A stretch of DNA of 64,000 nucleotides, from positions 124,001 through 188,000 of the forward strand of contig NZ_JANHAU010000002.1 of assembly GCF_024464185.1 (NCBI RefSeq), given 5' to 3'. The notes under the pieces are model-generated. The model saw only the letters and a program-made list of their open reading frames with translations. It did no database searches and was not told where the DNA came from. Below, piece by piece: positions 1 to 8,271 of this stretch. How positions within the stretch are numbered: the first letter of the stretch is position 1; each line of letters starts with the position of its first letter. This DNA comes from Haloarchaeobius salinus. Its GTDB lineage: Archaea > Halobacteriota > Halobacteria > Halobacteriales > Natrialbaceae. The translations under genes and the position numbers were made by a program.

Positions 1-1170
1 CCCGAGAACAACACGCTCGTCGCCGTCCAGGGCTACCAGGACGGCGGGAAGGCCCTGGAGGTCACGCCCGACGGCGAGGTGGCGTGGGAGTACACCGAGC
101 CCGACGACGTGTTCGACCTCGAGCTGGTGAACGAGTCGACGGTGCAGGTGTCGACGGCGTCCACGGTCCCCGACTCGGAATGTCCCGAGCCGTACGCCAG
201 TGACGGCTACGACGGCTGCGTGCGGAACGCGCTCCAGCACGTCGACCGCGGCACGAACGACGTGGTCTGGGAGTACGCCTGGTACGACGTGGAGAAGCAC
301 GAGCACGAGCTGCACGACGCCGACCGGTACGTCGTCGATGGCGAGGCGCGCTACGTGATGGCCGACATGGGCAACGACCGCGTGTTCGCCGTCGACCACG
401 ACGGGAACGTGCTCTGGGAGTGGTACGCCACGGACGACTACGAGATGCCCGACGGGATGGGCCCGGAGGGCGACTGGACGCACGTGAACGACGTGGACCG
501 GGTCGAGCCGGGCGTGTTCCAGATCAGCCTGCGGAACTTCGACACGGTCGCCAACCTGCACGTCGACGACAACGGCTCCGTCTCTGTCGAGCCCGTGGTC
601 GGCCCGAACGACTTCCACGCCGACGACGAGGGGCCGCTGTACGAGCAGCACAACCCCGACCGGCTCGCGGACGGCTCGCTCATCGTCGCCGACAGCGAGC
701 ACGACCGCATCGTCGAGTTCGGCCCCGACGGCGAGATCGTCTGGGAGGTCGGCGGCAGCGCCAAGTTCGACTGGCCGCGCGACGGCGACCGGCTCCCGGA
801 CGGCGACACGCTCGTCACCGACTCCTACAACGACCGCGTCGTGGAGGTGACCCCCGACGGTGAGGTCGTCTGGGCGGTGCACGTCGGCAACCTGGTCTAC
901 GAGGCCGACCGCGTCACCACGCCGGCGACCGCGAGCGACGGGAGCAACCCGCGGCCGTCGGCCACCCAGGGCGACTTCGAGTCCTCGATGAACGACGCGA
1001 ACGTCGTCTCGGAGTACCTCGCGTTCGGCATCGCCGTCTCGAAGTACGTCCTGCCCTACGCCGTCGCCGAACAGCTGTACTGGCTGCTCGGCGCTGTCTT
1101 CTCGCTGCTGCTCGCGGGCGTCGAGCGCTACCGGGCGTCGTCGCGCTCGCTGTCGCTGCCGTCGCGCTGA
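1..1170 (+). CDS. Arylsulfotransferase-like beta-propeller protein, 5' end missing
   Basis: The reading frame is open from base 1, so the N-terminus lies outside the window; 389 codons remain. The protein is a string of propeller blades with repeated motifs of the type 'VEVTPDGEVVW' and 'DRIVEFGPDGEIVWE', plus several H/D-rich stretches. This is typical of the ASST/Arylsulfotran_2 families, which are usually secreted or membrane-anchored. The last 50 residues hold hydrophobic segments (around YVLPYAVAEQLYWLLGAVFS), consistent with a membrane anchor and a short basic tail. The 3' end overlaps the convergent gene by 43 bp. Sulfotransferase activity is not shown here: haloarchaeal members are annotated by fold only, and the catalytic region may lie upstream of base 1. 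Confidence 0.75.
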   Translation, partial: PENNTLVAVQGYQDGGKALEVTPDGEVAWEYTEPDDVFDLELVNESTVQVSTASTVPDSECPEPYASDGYDGCVRNALQHVDRGTNDVVWEYAWYDVEKHEHELHDADRYVVDGEARYVMADMGNDRVFAVDHDGNVLWEWYATDDYEMPDGMGPEGDWTHVNDVDRVEPGVFQISLRNFDTVANLHVDDNGSVSVEPVVGPNDFHADDEGPLYEQHNPDRLADGSLIVADSEHDRIVEFGPDGEIVWEVGGSAKFDWPRDGDRLPDGDTLVTDSYNDRVVEVTPDGEVVWAVHVGNLVYEADRVTTPATASDGSNPRPSATQGDFESSMNDANVVSEYLAFGIAVSKYVLPYAVAEQLYWLLGAVFSLLLAGVERYRASSRSLSLPSR

Positions 1171-1856
1171 CCGTCCCCGTCGCGCTCCCGACGGACGAGC
1201 AGCGCCTCGAGGTCGTCCAGCAGGTCCGGCAGCACCAGCCGTGCGTCGGGGTCGAACGCGAACAGCGTCCCGTCCGCCGGGTCACCACCGGGGGCGACGT
1301 AGACGAGCGTCTCGTCGTCGGTCGCGACGACCACGCTCGCCGGCTCCGTGCCGTCCACGTCGAGCGCACGGCCGAGCCGCCGACACCGGGCTCGTGCGTC
1401 GCCCGCCGACGGCTCGTCCGACCCGTCCCGCTCGTAGACCACGGTCACCGCGTCGTCCACGCGGTGGGCGACGGTCCGGAGGCCGAACTCGCTCCGGGTG
1501 CGGACGAGCCGGACGAGCAGGTCGTCCGTGTACGGGGCGACGCCCGCGATAGCGGCAAGCTCCTCGGTGCGGGTACCGCCCTGGCGGTGGAGGCGCTGCA
1601 TGTACGCCAGCGCGAGGTCCTTGGCCTCCGCGAGGGTCTCCGTGCGGCCCAGCGTCAGCGGCGTCCAGTAGTCGTCGCCGAACAGCCGGTGGACGCGGAC
1701 GAGGTAGCCACTCGCGGTCATCTCGCTGGCGCGGCCGCTGTGGGAGTCGTACCGCGGGAGGATGCTCAGTGCCAGCTCGCGTGGCTCGTGGAAGTACTCG
1801 GCACCGTTCCGCCCCTCGTACTCGCGGACCCAGCCCGGCGGCAGGTCCGCGTCCAT
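1128..1856 (-). CDS. Uncharacterised haloarchaeal protein (242 aa)
   Basis: I do not recognise a domain. The protein is acidic and soluble, with no signal peptide or membrane segment. It opens with 'MDADLPPGWVREYEGRNGAEYF' cut short here at residue 20: MDADLPPGWVREYEGRNGAE. The middle contains a basic helix (LALAYMQRLHRQGG) and the C-terminus is rich in D, E, R and S. The start codon lies one base from the stop of the archaemetzincin gene, so the two form one transcript with this gene second. Its last 43 bp overlap the end of the convergent beta-propeller gene. Codon use matches the neighbours. Position suggests co-expression with amzA but gives no function. Confidence 0.7.
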   Translation of the reverse strand: MDADLPPGWVREYEGRNGAEYFHEPRELALSILPRYDSHSGRASEMTASGYLVRVHRLFGDDYWTPLTLGRTETLAEAKDLALAYMQRLHRQGGTRTEELAAIAGVAPYTDDLLVRLVRTRSEFGLRTVAHRVDDAVTVVYERDGSDEPSAGDARARCRRLGRALDVDGTEPASVVVATDDETLVYVAPGGDPADGTLFAFDPDARLVLPDLLDDLEALLVRRERDGDGQRDGSDSERDDAR

Positions 1857-2378
1857 CTACAGGACCTTCCGCTGGCAGGTCCCACAGAGGTTCTCCTCCT
1901 TCACGTCGACCTCGCGGACCGTCGGGGAGAAGTTCATCACACAGCGCTTGTTGTCGCAGTGTTCGAGGCCCATCGTGTGGCCGATCTCGTGGACGATCTC
2001 CTTGCGGATACGGTCCTCGAAGATGTCCTCGGAGCTGCGGTTCGAGAAGCCGCCGTCGCTGGAGGTCTGGAGCCGGTACGTCGAGACGACGCTCCCGCTC
2101 CCGTCGAGGTAGGCGAGGCCGAACACGTAGTTCCGCCGGCGATAGAACAGGTCCTTCGGCGTGATGCCGATGTTCTTCTCGCCCGTCCCGACCTGCTCCG
2201 CGAGCTGGATGAACTCCTCGGCGGAGTACTGCTTCCTGTTCTGGTCGTACGCGTCGCTCGGGAGCGGCTGTGGCTCGTGGATCGTCACGTCACAGTCGTA
2301 CACCGACCTGAGTCCCTCCGAAGCCGCACGCTTGACGGCGGCGGAGACGTCCCCGACGGGGACGATGTCGACGAGCAT
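1857..2378 (-). CDS. amzA: Archaemetzincin, zinc metalloprotease
   Basis: The 173-aa protein carries the full archaemetzincin signature: HEIGHTMGLEHC at 130-141 (HExxHxxGxxH zinc site), followed by Cys at 141, 146, 165 and 168, which in the family bind a second structural zinc. The natural substrate of archaeal members is unknown. The start at 2378 was chosen because it gives the family N-terminus (MLVDIVPVGDV) and lies about 27 nt from a TATA-like box at 2403-2410. A much longer frame upstream is an antisense shadow of the UPF0146 gene. The gene is divergent from UPF0146 and leads into the 242-aa gene. Confidence 0.93.
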   Translation of the reverse strand: MLVDIVPVGDVSAAVKRAASEGLRSVYDCDVTIHEPQPLPSDAYDQNRKQYSAEEFIQLAEQVGTGEKNIGITPKDLFYRRRNYVFGLAYLDGSGSVVSTYRLQTSSDGGFSNRSSEDIFEDRIRKEIVHEIGHTMGLEHCDNKRCVMNFSPTVREVDVKEENLCGTCQRKVL

Positions 2379-2402
2379 GGAAAACCGTAAGACTGCCCGG
2401 GC

Positions 2403-2410
2403 TATAAATA
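2403..2410 (-). promoter_or_regulatory. TATA-like box for amzA (leaderless)
   Basis: The A/T octamer 'tataaata' stands out in GC-rich DNA, centred about 28 nt upstream of the amzA ATG on the minus strand. This predicts a transcript starting at or next to the start codon. The box lies only about 10 nt from the divergent UPF0146 GTG, too close to serve that gene leaderlessly. Confidence 0.6.
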
Positions 2411-2417
2411 TCCCGCC

Positions 2418-2822
2418 GTGGTCCCCGACTCGACCCCCGCGCTGGTCGATCGACTCGCCCGCTTCGAGCGGGTCGTCGAGGTGGGTGTGGGCAACCGGGC
2501 CGACGTGGCCAGCGGACTCGCCGAACGGGGTGTCTCCGTCACCGCGACGGACGTCCACGACCGACCGGTTCCCCCCGGCGTACGCTTCGTCCGCGACGAC
2601 GTCACCGACCCCGACCCGTCGGTGTACGCCGACGCCGAGGCCGTCTACGCGCTGAACTGCCCGCCCGAGCTGCAGCGCGCTGTCGCCGCGGTCGCCCGCG
2701 AGGCCGGGGCCGCCTGCTTTCTCACCACGCTCGGCGGCGACCCCACGGCGGTTCCGGCGACGCCCGAGATGCTTCCGGGCGACACCCTGTTCGTCGTCGA
2801 CGACGGACCCGGACGACGGTGA
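2418..2822 (+). CDS. UPF0146 family protein
   Basis: This 134-aa acidic protein matches the UPF0146 family: an N-terminal Rossmann-like half (VVEVGVGNRADVASGLAERG, residues about 19-38) resembling the SAM-binding core of methyltransferases, then 'ATDVHDRPVP' and 'YALNCPPELQRAV'. No catalytic residues are established for the family. GTG is the only start that keeps the family N-terminus. It is divergent from amzA, and the HAD gene follows after 58 bp. The function is unknown; a degenerate or minimal methyltransferase fold is plausible. Confidence 0.8.
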   Translation: MVPDSTPALVDRLARFERVVEVGVGNRADVASGLAERGVSVTATDVHDRPVPPGVRFVRDDVTDPDPSVYADAEAVYALNCPPELQRAVAAVAREAGAACFLTTLGGDPTAVPATPEMLPGDTLFVVDDGPGRR

Positions 2823-2880
2823 TGACCGCCCGTGACGGGCGTCCGGTAGGTCCATTACCCGGGGGCACAGATGGCGAGGC

Positions 2881-3750
2881 ATGCAGGTGGACACGGTCGT
2901 CCTCGACGTCGACGGCGTGCTCGTCGATGTCTCCGACTCCTACCGGCGTGCCATCGTGGACGCCGTCGAGCACGTCTACGGCGAGACAATCGACCGTGCG
3001 GACGTGCAGGCGTTCAAGGACGCCGAGGGGTTCAACAACGACTGGGAGCTGACGTACGCGGCCGCGCTGTTCGTCCTCGCGAAACGGGAGGGACTCGAAC
3101 TCACCCTCGAGGAGTTCACCGGCGAGATACGCGAACACGGCGGCGGGCTCGAGGCGGCCGAGCTCGTCGTCGGCAGCGAGGTCGGCGCGAAGGCGCTCGA
3201 CGCCGTCCACGGGGCGTGGGACACCGAGCGCCTGCGGGACGTGTTCCAGCAGCTCTACCTCGGCAGCGACCGCTACCGCGAGCTCGAGGGCGGCGAGCCG
3301 GACATGGACCACGCGGGCTACATCGAGGACGAGCCCATCATCGCCACTCCCGAGACAGTCGAGACGCTGACGGCGAACTGGAACGTCGGTATCGTCACCG
3401 GCCGCCCCGCCGCCGAGGCCGACATCGCGCTGGAGCGTGTGGGCCTCGACGTCCCCGACGAGCACCGCTTCACGATGGACGACTGGGAGGCCGGCAAGCC
3501 CGACCCCCACGCGCTCGTCACGCTCGCCGAGCGCTTCGAGTCGGACTCGCTCGTCTTCGTCGGCGACACCATCGACGACGTCCAGACCGCACGCAACGCC
3601 GCCGCCGAGGACGGCAGCCGCGAGTACCACGCCGTCGGCGTGCTCAGCGGCGGCCTCTCCGGCGTCTCCGGCAAGGAGAAGTTCGTCGCCTACGGTGCGG
3701 AGGCCATCCTCGACGACGTGACGCTCCTGCCCGACCTGCTGGAGACGTAA
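2881..3750 (+). CDS. HAD-superfamily hydrolase (TIGR01548-like)
   Basis: HAD motif I is at the very N-terminus ([11 protein letters not shown]; Asp9 nucleophile and Asp11). Motif II is in 'VGIVTGRP' and motif III/IV in 'GKPDPHALV' and '[13 protein letters not shown]'. The 289-aa length includes a large helical cap between motifs I and II. These features fit the HAD-IA subgroup typified by TIGR01548, a phosphatase-like family of unknown substrate common in haloarchaea. A TATA-like 'tccattaccc' ends about 27 nt before the ATG, so the mRNA is probably leaderless. The gene appears monocistronic. Confidence 0.85.
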   Translation: MQVDTVVLDVDGVLVDVSDSYRRAIVDAVEHVYGETIDRADVQAFKDAEGFNNDWELTYAAALFVLAKREGLELTLEEFTGEIREHGGGLEAAELVVGSEVGAKALDAVHGAWDTERLRDVFQQLYLGSDRYRELEGGEPDMDHAGYIEDEPIIATPETVETLTANWNVGIVTGRPAAEADIALERVGLDVPDEHRFTMDDWEAGKPDPHALVTLAERFESDSLVFVGDTIDDVQTARNAAAEDGSREYHAVGVLSGGLSGVSGKEKFVAYGAEAILDDVTLLPDLLET

Positions 3751-3804
3751 TCGCCCGCCGACGGCTAGCCAGCCTTTTGTATCACCGTCGCCCAGCCCCA
3801 CCTG

Positions 3805-4212
3805 ATGGGTACCCGACTTCGACGACTCGGATGGGCGCTCCCGATCGGCATCGCTCCCGCCGCGGTCGGCGGGGCGACGCTCAGTCCCCCCGACCCGTTC
3901 ACGAACATCGCCTACGTCGCTGCGGCCTTCGCCGTCACGCTCCTGCTCGGCTACCACGTCGCGACCATCGAGACCCCCGCCGACGAGGCGTCGCCGGACC
4001 CCGACCGCCTCTGGCTGTTCGCCGGCACGCTCCTCGTGTTCCTCATCGTCGCCGGTGCGGTCTTCACCCGCGTCGAGGCCGGCCTGCTCTGGGACCTGCC
4101 GCAGGGCCAGCAGCTCGCCGCCGTCGCCGGTATCGTCGGCGGCCTGTTCCTGCTCGCCGAACTGTTCATCTACTACGGCCCGTACGACCGGCTGTACGAC
4201 GTGTTCCGGTGA
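3805..4212 (+). CDS. Four-helix membrane protein of unknown function
   Basis: The 135-aa protein has about four hydrophobic segments (near residues 9-25, 37-53, 68-87 and 105-122) joined by short acidic loops, with a basic N-terminus (MGTRLRRLGW). I recognise no domain. The start is supported by a TATA-like 'cttttgtatc' about 27 nt upstream. It sits between two other single-gene units on the same strand and need not be functionally linked to them. Confidence 0.7.
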   Translation: MGTRLRRLGWALPIGIAPAAVGGATLSPPDPFTNIAYVAAAFAVTLLLGYHVATIETPADEASPDPDRLWLFAGTLLVFLIVAGAVFTRVEAGLLWDLPQGQQLAAVAGIVGGLFLLAELFIYYGPYDRLYDVFR

Positions 4213-4306
4213 CTGACTGTTTCAGAGAGCCTCCCGACTGGTTCGAGGACGCTACGAATCCCGAGCAGCATCTTTTTTCTCCGCTGGCGACGTACGTCCC
4301 GTCAGT

Positions 4307-4561
4307 ATGGGCCAGACCATCTTCGGGCAGTTCTCGCTGCTGGTGACGCTCGCGTTCGCGCTGCCGGCGATGGCGGCGGGCGTCGACCTCTTCTTCGTCC
4401 AGGGGAACACCACCTGGGGCGGGGCGCTCATCGGCATCGGTATCCTGATGATCCTGATGGAGAGGTACGTCGACAACCCGTTCGACGCGGGCAGCATCGT
4501 CGGCGAGACGGTCGTCGAGGCGGCGGTGAAGGAGCCCGACGAGGGCGAGGACGCGGAGTAG
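4307..4561 (+). CDS. Small two-helix membrane protein
   Basis: 84 aa with two predicted membrane helices (about residues 8-27 and 37-52), followed by a soluble acidic tail ending EPDEGEDAE. Small proteins of this layout are conserved in haloarchaea as domains of unknown function; I cannot assign a role. A T-rich stretch (4268-4280) about 30 nt upstream could be the promoter. The gene is convergent with the M24-like gene, 18 bp away. Confidence 0.65.
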   Translation: MGQTIFGQFSLLVTLAFALPAMAAGVDLFFVQGNTTWGGALIGIGILMILMERYVDNPFDAGSIVGETVVEAAVKEPDEGEDAE

Positions 4562-4579
4562 ACGGCGCGGGCGGTCGAC

Positions 4580-5674
4580 TCAGGGCGAGAGCGAGCGGGG
4601 GAACGCACCCAGCAACTCCCCGCCATCTTCGGTGACGGCGACGAGGTCGGCGAGACGGACGGTGCCTTCTGCGGGGTCGGAGACACGCACGTCGAGCGCG
4701 AGCACCGCGCCGACGGGGAGCTCGTCGGTCGCGTCGAGCGTGGGCCGTTCGTGGCGTTCGAGGCCGACGCCGTACCCACCCGAGTCGGGCGACGGTTCGA
4801 AGCCGTAGGCGGTCACCTCGGCGTCGAGCTCGGTCACCACGGAATCGCCCCCGTCGGGTGAGAGCTGGGGGATGGCGGCGTCGAGTGCACCCTCGGCGGC
4901 GAGCTGTGCGCGGCGGGTCCAGCCGCCGTCGCCGTCGACGACGAACGTGCGGACGAGCCGGCCGTGGTAGCCGTCGGGGCCCTGCGGTGCGAGGTCGACG
5001 ACGACCGTCTGTCCGGGTTCGATGGTGGTCTCGGAGCGGGGCGTCGCGGGCTCGCCGTCGACGCCGATGGCGGTGTAGCCGGACAGCATCCCCTCGGCGG
5101 CGACGGCGGCGTCGACCTCGCGGCGGAGTCGGAGCGCGGTCAGGGGGGCGTCCTCCCAGTCGAGGCGACCCTCGTGGACGTGGGTCGCATCGAGCACGGC
5201 GGCGGCCCGGCGCATCCCGGCGCAGGCCGCGGACTGCACCGTCGACTGGCGGAGGCGCTCGGCGTCGGTCTTTGCGACCCGTGCGTCCTCGACGACGGCC
5301 GTGGACGCGACCTCGTACCCCGATTGCTCGAGGTAGAGCGCGGCGTCGTGCGGGACGGTTCTCGGGGTGAGCACGGTGCCCGACAGCCCGAGGTCGTCGA
5401 GCACGGCGGCGACGCGCTCGCCCGTCGGGATCTCCCCGCCGGCGGGGAGCACGCTGTCGCCGGGGAACGACTCGCGGGCGGCGGCCGGAGCGTCGGCGGC
5501 GAGCAGCATCGCGGACTCGGCGGTGACGACGACGGCGAGTTCGCCGTCGACGCGGCCGGCGCGGCCGAGGTACCGGAGCGTCGGGTCGTCCTCGCGGCCG
5601 ACGTGGACGAACGCGGCGGCGTCGCGGTCGCGGAGCTCCTCGCGGACGTGCTCGAACGGAACGGGAAGCGTCAT
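4580..5674 (-). CDS. M24 (creatinase/prolidase-fold) protein with degenerate metal site
   Basis: The 364-aa protein has a creatinase-like N-terminal half (1-130) and a pita-bread M24 half (140-364). Active M24 enzymes bind two metals through D, D, H, E, E. Here the first Asp remains (Asp227 in VVVDLAP). The other positions read Arg239 (GRLVRTF), Tyr301 (GGYGVGL), Asp328 (LALDVRV) and Ala342 (VRLADLV). The nearby His308 is kept. The fold appears intact and the frame is open, so this looks like a conserved non-enzymatic protein or one with changed chemistry, not a pseudogene. It starts 3 bp after the stop of the helicase gene, so the two are co-transcribed. Confidence 0.85.
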   Translation of the reverse strand: MTLPVPFEHVREELRDRDAAAFVHVGREDDPTLRYLGRAGRVDGELAVVVTAESAMLLAADAPAAARESFPGDSVLPAGGEIPTGERVAAVLDDLGLSGTVLTPRTVPHDAALYLEQSGYEVASTAVVEDARVAKTDAERLRQSTVQSAACAGMRRAAAVLDATHVHEGRLDWEDAPLTALRLRREVDAAVAAEGMLSGYTAIGVDGEPATPRSETTIEPGQTVVVDLAPQGPDGYHGRLVRTFVVDGDGGWTRRAQLAAEGALDAAIPQLSPDGGDSVVTELDAEVTAYGFEPSPDSGGYGVGLERHERPTLDATDELPVGAVLALDVRVSDPAEGTVRLADLVAVTEDGGELLGAFPRSLSP

Positions 5675-5677
5675 GTG

Positions 5678-7519
5678 TCAGTCGGCGGCCTCGAGGGGCT
5701 CGCTCGCCAGCTCGGCGAGTTCGTCCGTGGTGGCCCCGGTGAGCTCGTTGTTCAACAGCACGTCGATGGGGAGCGTGGGGGCACCGCTGACGAGGTTCTC
5801 GAGCAGTACGAGCCGTTCGCGGGCGCGGGACATCCCGACGTAGAACACCCGGCGCTCGTTGTCGGTCAGCACCGGCACGGGCGAGGTGGTCTTCGTGAAC
5901 TCGATGTCGTCGGAGAGGGCGTCCTCGTCGACGGTGGCGACCATCTGTTCGACGACCTTCTCGGTGAGGTCGGTGCCGACGAACACGTGGTCGGCCTCGC
6001 GACCCTTCGCGGAGTGGATGGTGCCGACGCGGACGGCGTCGCGCTCCATGCCGCGGTACTCCTGGGTCGCGAAGTACGCCTTCATCGACTTGCGCTGGAA
6101 GGACGTGACCTTCCGGACCATGTCCGACGCGGAGGCGGGACCGGGCATGAACGGGACGAAGTCGGTGACGAGGCTCGGGTCGACGTCGAGTTCGGTGAGG
6201 TCCTCGACGCCCGCGTCCTCCTGTTCGGCGTCGATGGCGTCGAACAGGTCGTCGCGCTCGTTCGTGCCGAACGCGGAGTCGGCGAGCATGTCGGCGAGGC
6301 GGCGGGCCTGCAGGCCGTTGATGTCGTCGTCCTCGTCGAGCGCCTCGACCGCGGTGACGTAGTCGTCGAGCCGGTCGGTCCACATGCGCTGGTCGGTCAG
6401 GGACTTGAACGGGATGCCCTCGCTGATGAACTCGTCGATGAACTGGAACATCTGGTAGCGCGCCCGGAACAGCACCATCACGGTGCCGTCGTCGTTCTGG
6501 ACGGTGCGGCGGACGTTCCGGACCAGGTCGAGCATCGAGGGGTTCTCGATGGCCTCGACGGTGCCGCCCTCCTTGCGCGGCTTGAGGTCCTTGTCCTGAC
6601 GCTTGTCGATGTGGCGGATCTCGCGGTTGACGACGTTCAGGATGCGCGAGGGCAGCCGGTAGGAGTTCGGGAGGATGACGTCCTCGTCGGGGTCGGCCTC
6701 GAGCAGGAGGTCGGGGTCCGCGCCCTGCCAGGCGTAGACGACCTGGTCGTCGTCACCGGCGATGAGCACGCTGTCCATGTGGGGTTTCCACTCCTCGTAC
6801 ACCTCGTGCTGGAGGGTCGTGATGTCCTGGAACTCGTCGATGACGAGGTGGTCGACGCTGGGCAGCAGCGAACGCTGCTTCACGCGTTCGAGCATGTCCG
6901 CGAAGCCGGTGAGGTCGTGCTCGCCCTTGTAGTTCCGCCAGGCGCGGATGACCTCGGGGACGTCGATGCGGTCGTCGTCCGAGGGCCACGTCGGCGTGTA
7001 CTTGTTGCCGTCCTGTGCGTTCGGGTCGATATCCGGCGGGAGGCGGACCTCCTCGACGTTCCACTGGAAGGGCACGTCGTACCAGTCGGCGACGTCGCGC
7101 TCGGTCCGCTGGAGCCACTGCGAGGTGGCGATAATCTTGTTCCCGATGGTGGTCGAGCGGGCGGTCCGGCGGCCCGCGCCGCCGTACTCGTCCTCGTACT
7201 CGATGCCGTACTCCTCGCAGAACTCCTCCTTGTCGGACTCGCTGACGACGTCGCCGCGGGAGAGGTTCAGCAGCTCGTACGCCTTCGCGTGCATCGTACA
7301 GACGTTGCCCTGCAGAGAGCGGGGGTTGATATCGAGTCGCTCGGCGAGTCGCTCGCGGACCTCGGCGGCGGCGGCGCGGGTGTAGGAGACGACGAGGATG
7401 TCGCGGTGGGTGACGTCCTCTCGTTCGAGCAGTTCCTCGACGCGGTCGAGGAGGGCTGTCGTCTTCCCACTCCCCGGCCCACCGAACAGGCGGGTGAGTT
7501 TCGTGTCGGCGTCGCTCAT
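5678..7519 (-). CDS. UvrD/PcrA-type superfamily 1 DNA helicase
   Basis: The 613-aa protein shows SF1A helicase motifs in order: Walker A GGPGSGKTT (13-21), motif Ia (VVSYTRAAAAEV), Walker B DEFQD (228-232), motif III GDDDQVVYAW (255-264), motif V TIHSAKGREADHVFV and motif VI YVGMSRARERLVL near the C-terminus. It probably unwinds DNA 3'-5' using ATP during repair or replication restart. A TATA-like 'cgtataag' (7543-7550) sits about 27 nt upstream of the ATG, predicting a leaderless mRNA. It is the first gene of an operon with the degenerate M24 gene. It is shorter than bacterial UvrD (about 720 aa), as usual for haloarchaeal members. Confidence 0.9.
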   Translation of the reverse strand: MSDADTKLTRLFGGPGSGKTTALLDRVEELLEREDVTHRDILVVSYTRAAAAEVRERLAERLDINPRSLQGNVCTMHAKAYELLNLSRGDVVSESDKEEFCEEYGIEYEDEYGGAGRRTARSTTIGNKIIATSQWLQRTERDVADWYDVPFQWNVEEVRLPPDIDPNAQDGNKYTPTWPSDDDRIDVPEVIRAWRNYKGEHDLTGFADMLERVKQRSLLPSVDHLVIDEFQDITTLQHEVYEEWKPHMDSVLIAGDDDQVVYAWQGADPDLLLEADPDEDVILPNSYRLPSRILNVVNREIRHIDKRQDKDLKPRKEGGTVEAIENPSMLDLVRNVRRTVQNDDGTVMVLFRARYQMFQFIDEFISEGIPFKSLTDQRMWTDRLDDYVTAVEALDEDDDINGLQARRLADMLADSAFGTNERDDLFDAIDAEQEDAGVEDLTELDVDPSLVTDFVPFMPGPASASDMVRKVTSFQRKSMKAYFATQEYRGMERDAVRVGTIHSAKGREADHVFVGTDLTEKVVEQMVATVDEDALSDDIEFTKTTSPVPVLTDNERRVFYVGMSRARERLVLLENLVSGAPTLPIDVLLNNELTGATTDELAELASEPLEAAD

Positions 7520-7542
7520 TGCAGATATACTGGAGGCCGATA

Positions 7543-7550
7543 CGTATAAG
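7543..7550 (-). promoter_or_regulatory. TATA-like box for helicase-M24 operon
   Basis: On the minus strand the sequence reads CTTATACG, centred about 27 nt before the helicase ATG at 7519, giving a leaderless transcript. Confidence 0.55.
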
Positions 7551-7636
7551 AGCCGTGGGTTCGTCCGACGGCCAGAACCGTACGCCAGCGACCCTGTGTG
7601 GCGGCGCTGTGGGGAGTCGAGCTATCGCGAGGAAAC

Positions 7637-7795
7637 CTAGTTGTTCCGGGGGGACCGCGCCTCTCGAACGTCGCTGCCGTCGCGGATCTTGTCCTTGCAG
7701 TTGGGGCAGACGCGCGGATCGTCGATGCCGCGTGGTGTGAACACTCGCGCGTACGCCTCGGTGACGAAGGACCCGCAGTTCTGACATTCCGGCAT
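7637..7795 (-). CDS. Two-CxxC zinc-finger micro-protein (52 aa)
   Basis: Translation from ATG 7795 gives a 52-aa protein with CQNC (Cys4, Cys7) and CPNC (Cys30, Cys33), a four-cysteine zinc ribbon, and a basic tail ending SPRNN. It resembles the small DUF7563-type zinc-finger proteins of haloarchaea, whose biochemical role is not defined; from the fold they could bind nucleic acid or protein. An A/T-rich 'ggaattatg' (7819-7827) lies about 27 nt upstream and supports the start and a leaderless mRNA. A second zinc-finger micro-protein lies 153 bp further on, on the same strand. Confidence 0.8.
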   Translation of the reverse strand: MPECQNCGSFVTEAYARVFTPRGIDDPRVCPNCKDKIRDGSDVREARSPRNN

Positions 7796-7948
7796 TTGAA
7801 TCTCCAAGACTGTCTGATGGAATTATGTTTAATAACGTTACCGCCAAACCGCCCGTGTTGCCGCGTCTCACGTATCTGACAACACACCGCACGCCAGCGG
7901 TCCACTCGCACGTCGCTCGCTCACAAGAGGAGGGGCGCTAACCGACGG

Positions 7949-8134
7949 TCACGCCGGGGTCGGCTCCCAGCCACAGACCGTGCAGTCGTCGGCGGACTCG
8001 TCGTGCAGCGCCATGCAGTCGGGACACTGTAGCTTGTTGTAGTTCCGTTCCCACCCTACTCGCTCTGTTTCGTGACCGCGGTCCGAGAGGAATTCGTCGA
8101 ACACGTCGTCACCGGAGTCGGGTGCGGACGCCAT
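7949..8134 (-). CDS. HVO_0416-like zinc-finger protein (61 aa)
   Basis: A 61-aa acidic protein with an N-terminal helix (DDVFDEFLSDRGH) and a C-terminal zinc ribbon CPDC...CTVC (Cys37, 40, 51, 54). This matches the haloarchaeal family named after HVO_0416 of Haloferax, whose function is not established. The TATA-like 'ttaaatt' around 8158-8164 is about 27 nt before the ATG and also lies in the space shared with the divergent ubaA gene. Confidence 0.82.
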   Translation of the reverse strand: MASAPDSGDDVFDEFLSDRGHETERVGWERNYNKLQCPDCMALHDESADDCTVCGWEPTPA

Positions 8135-8271
8135 GTGCTATGGTACAGCACACCACGTTAAATTCGTTGTGGTGAGACACTCGTTGCCAAACATAGCCGT
8201 TGCGTTCCACTGGCTCCCAGCCCGGCCATCCGAGCGTGAGAGTTTTTCACTCGGGGCACGAACCCGACCCC

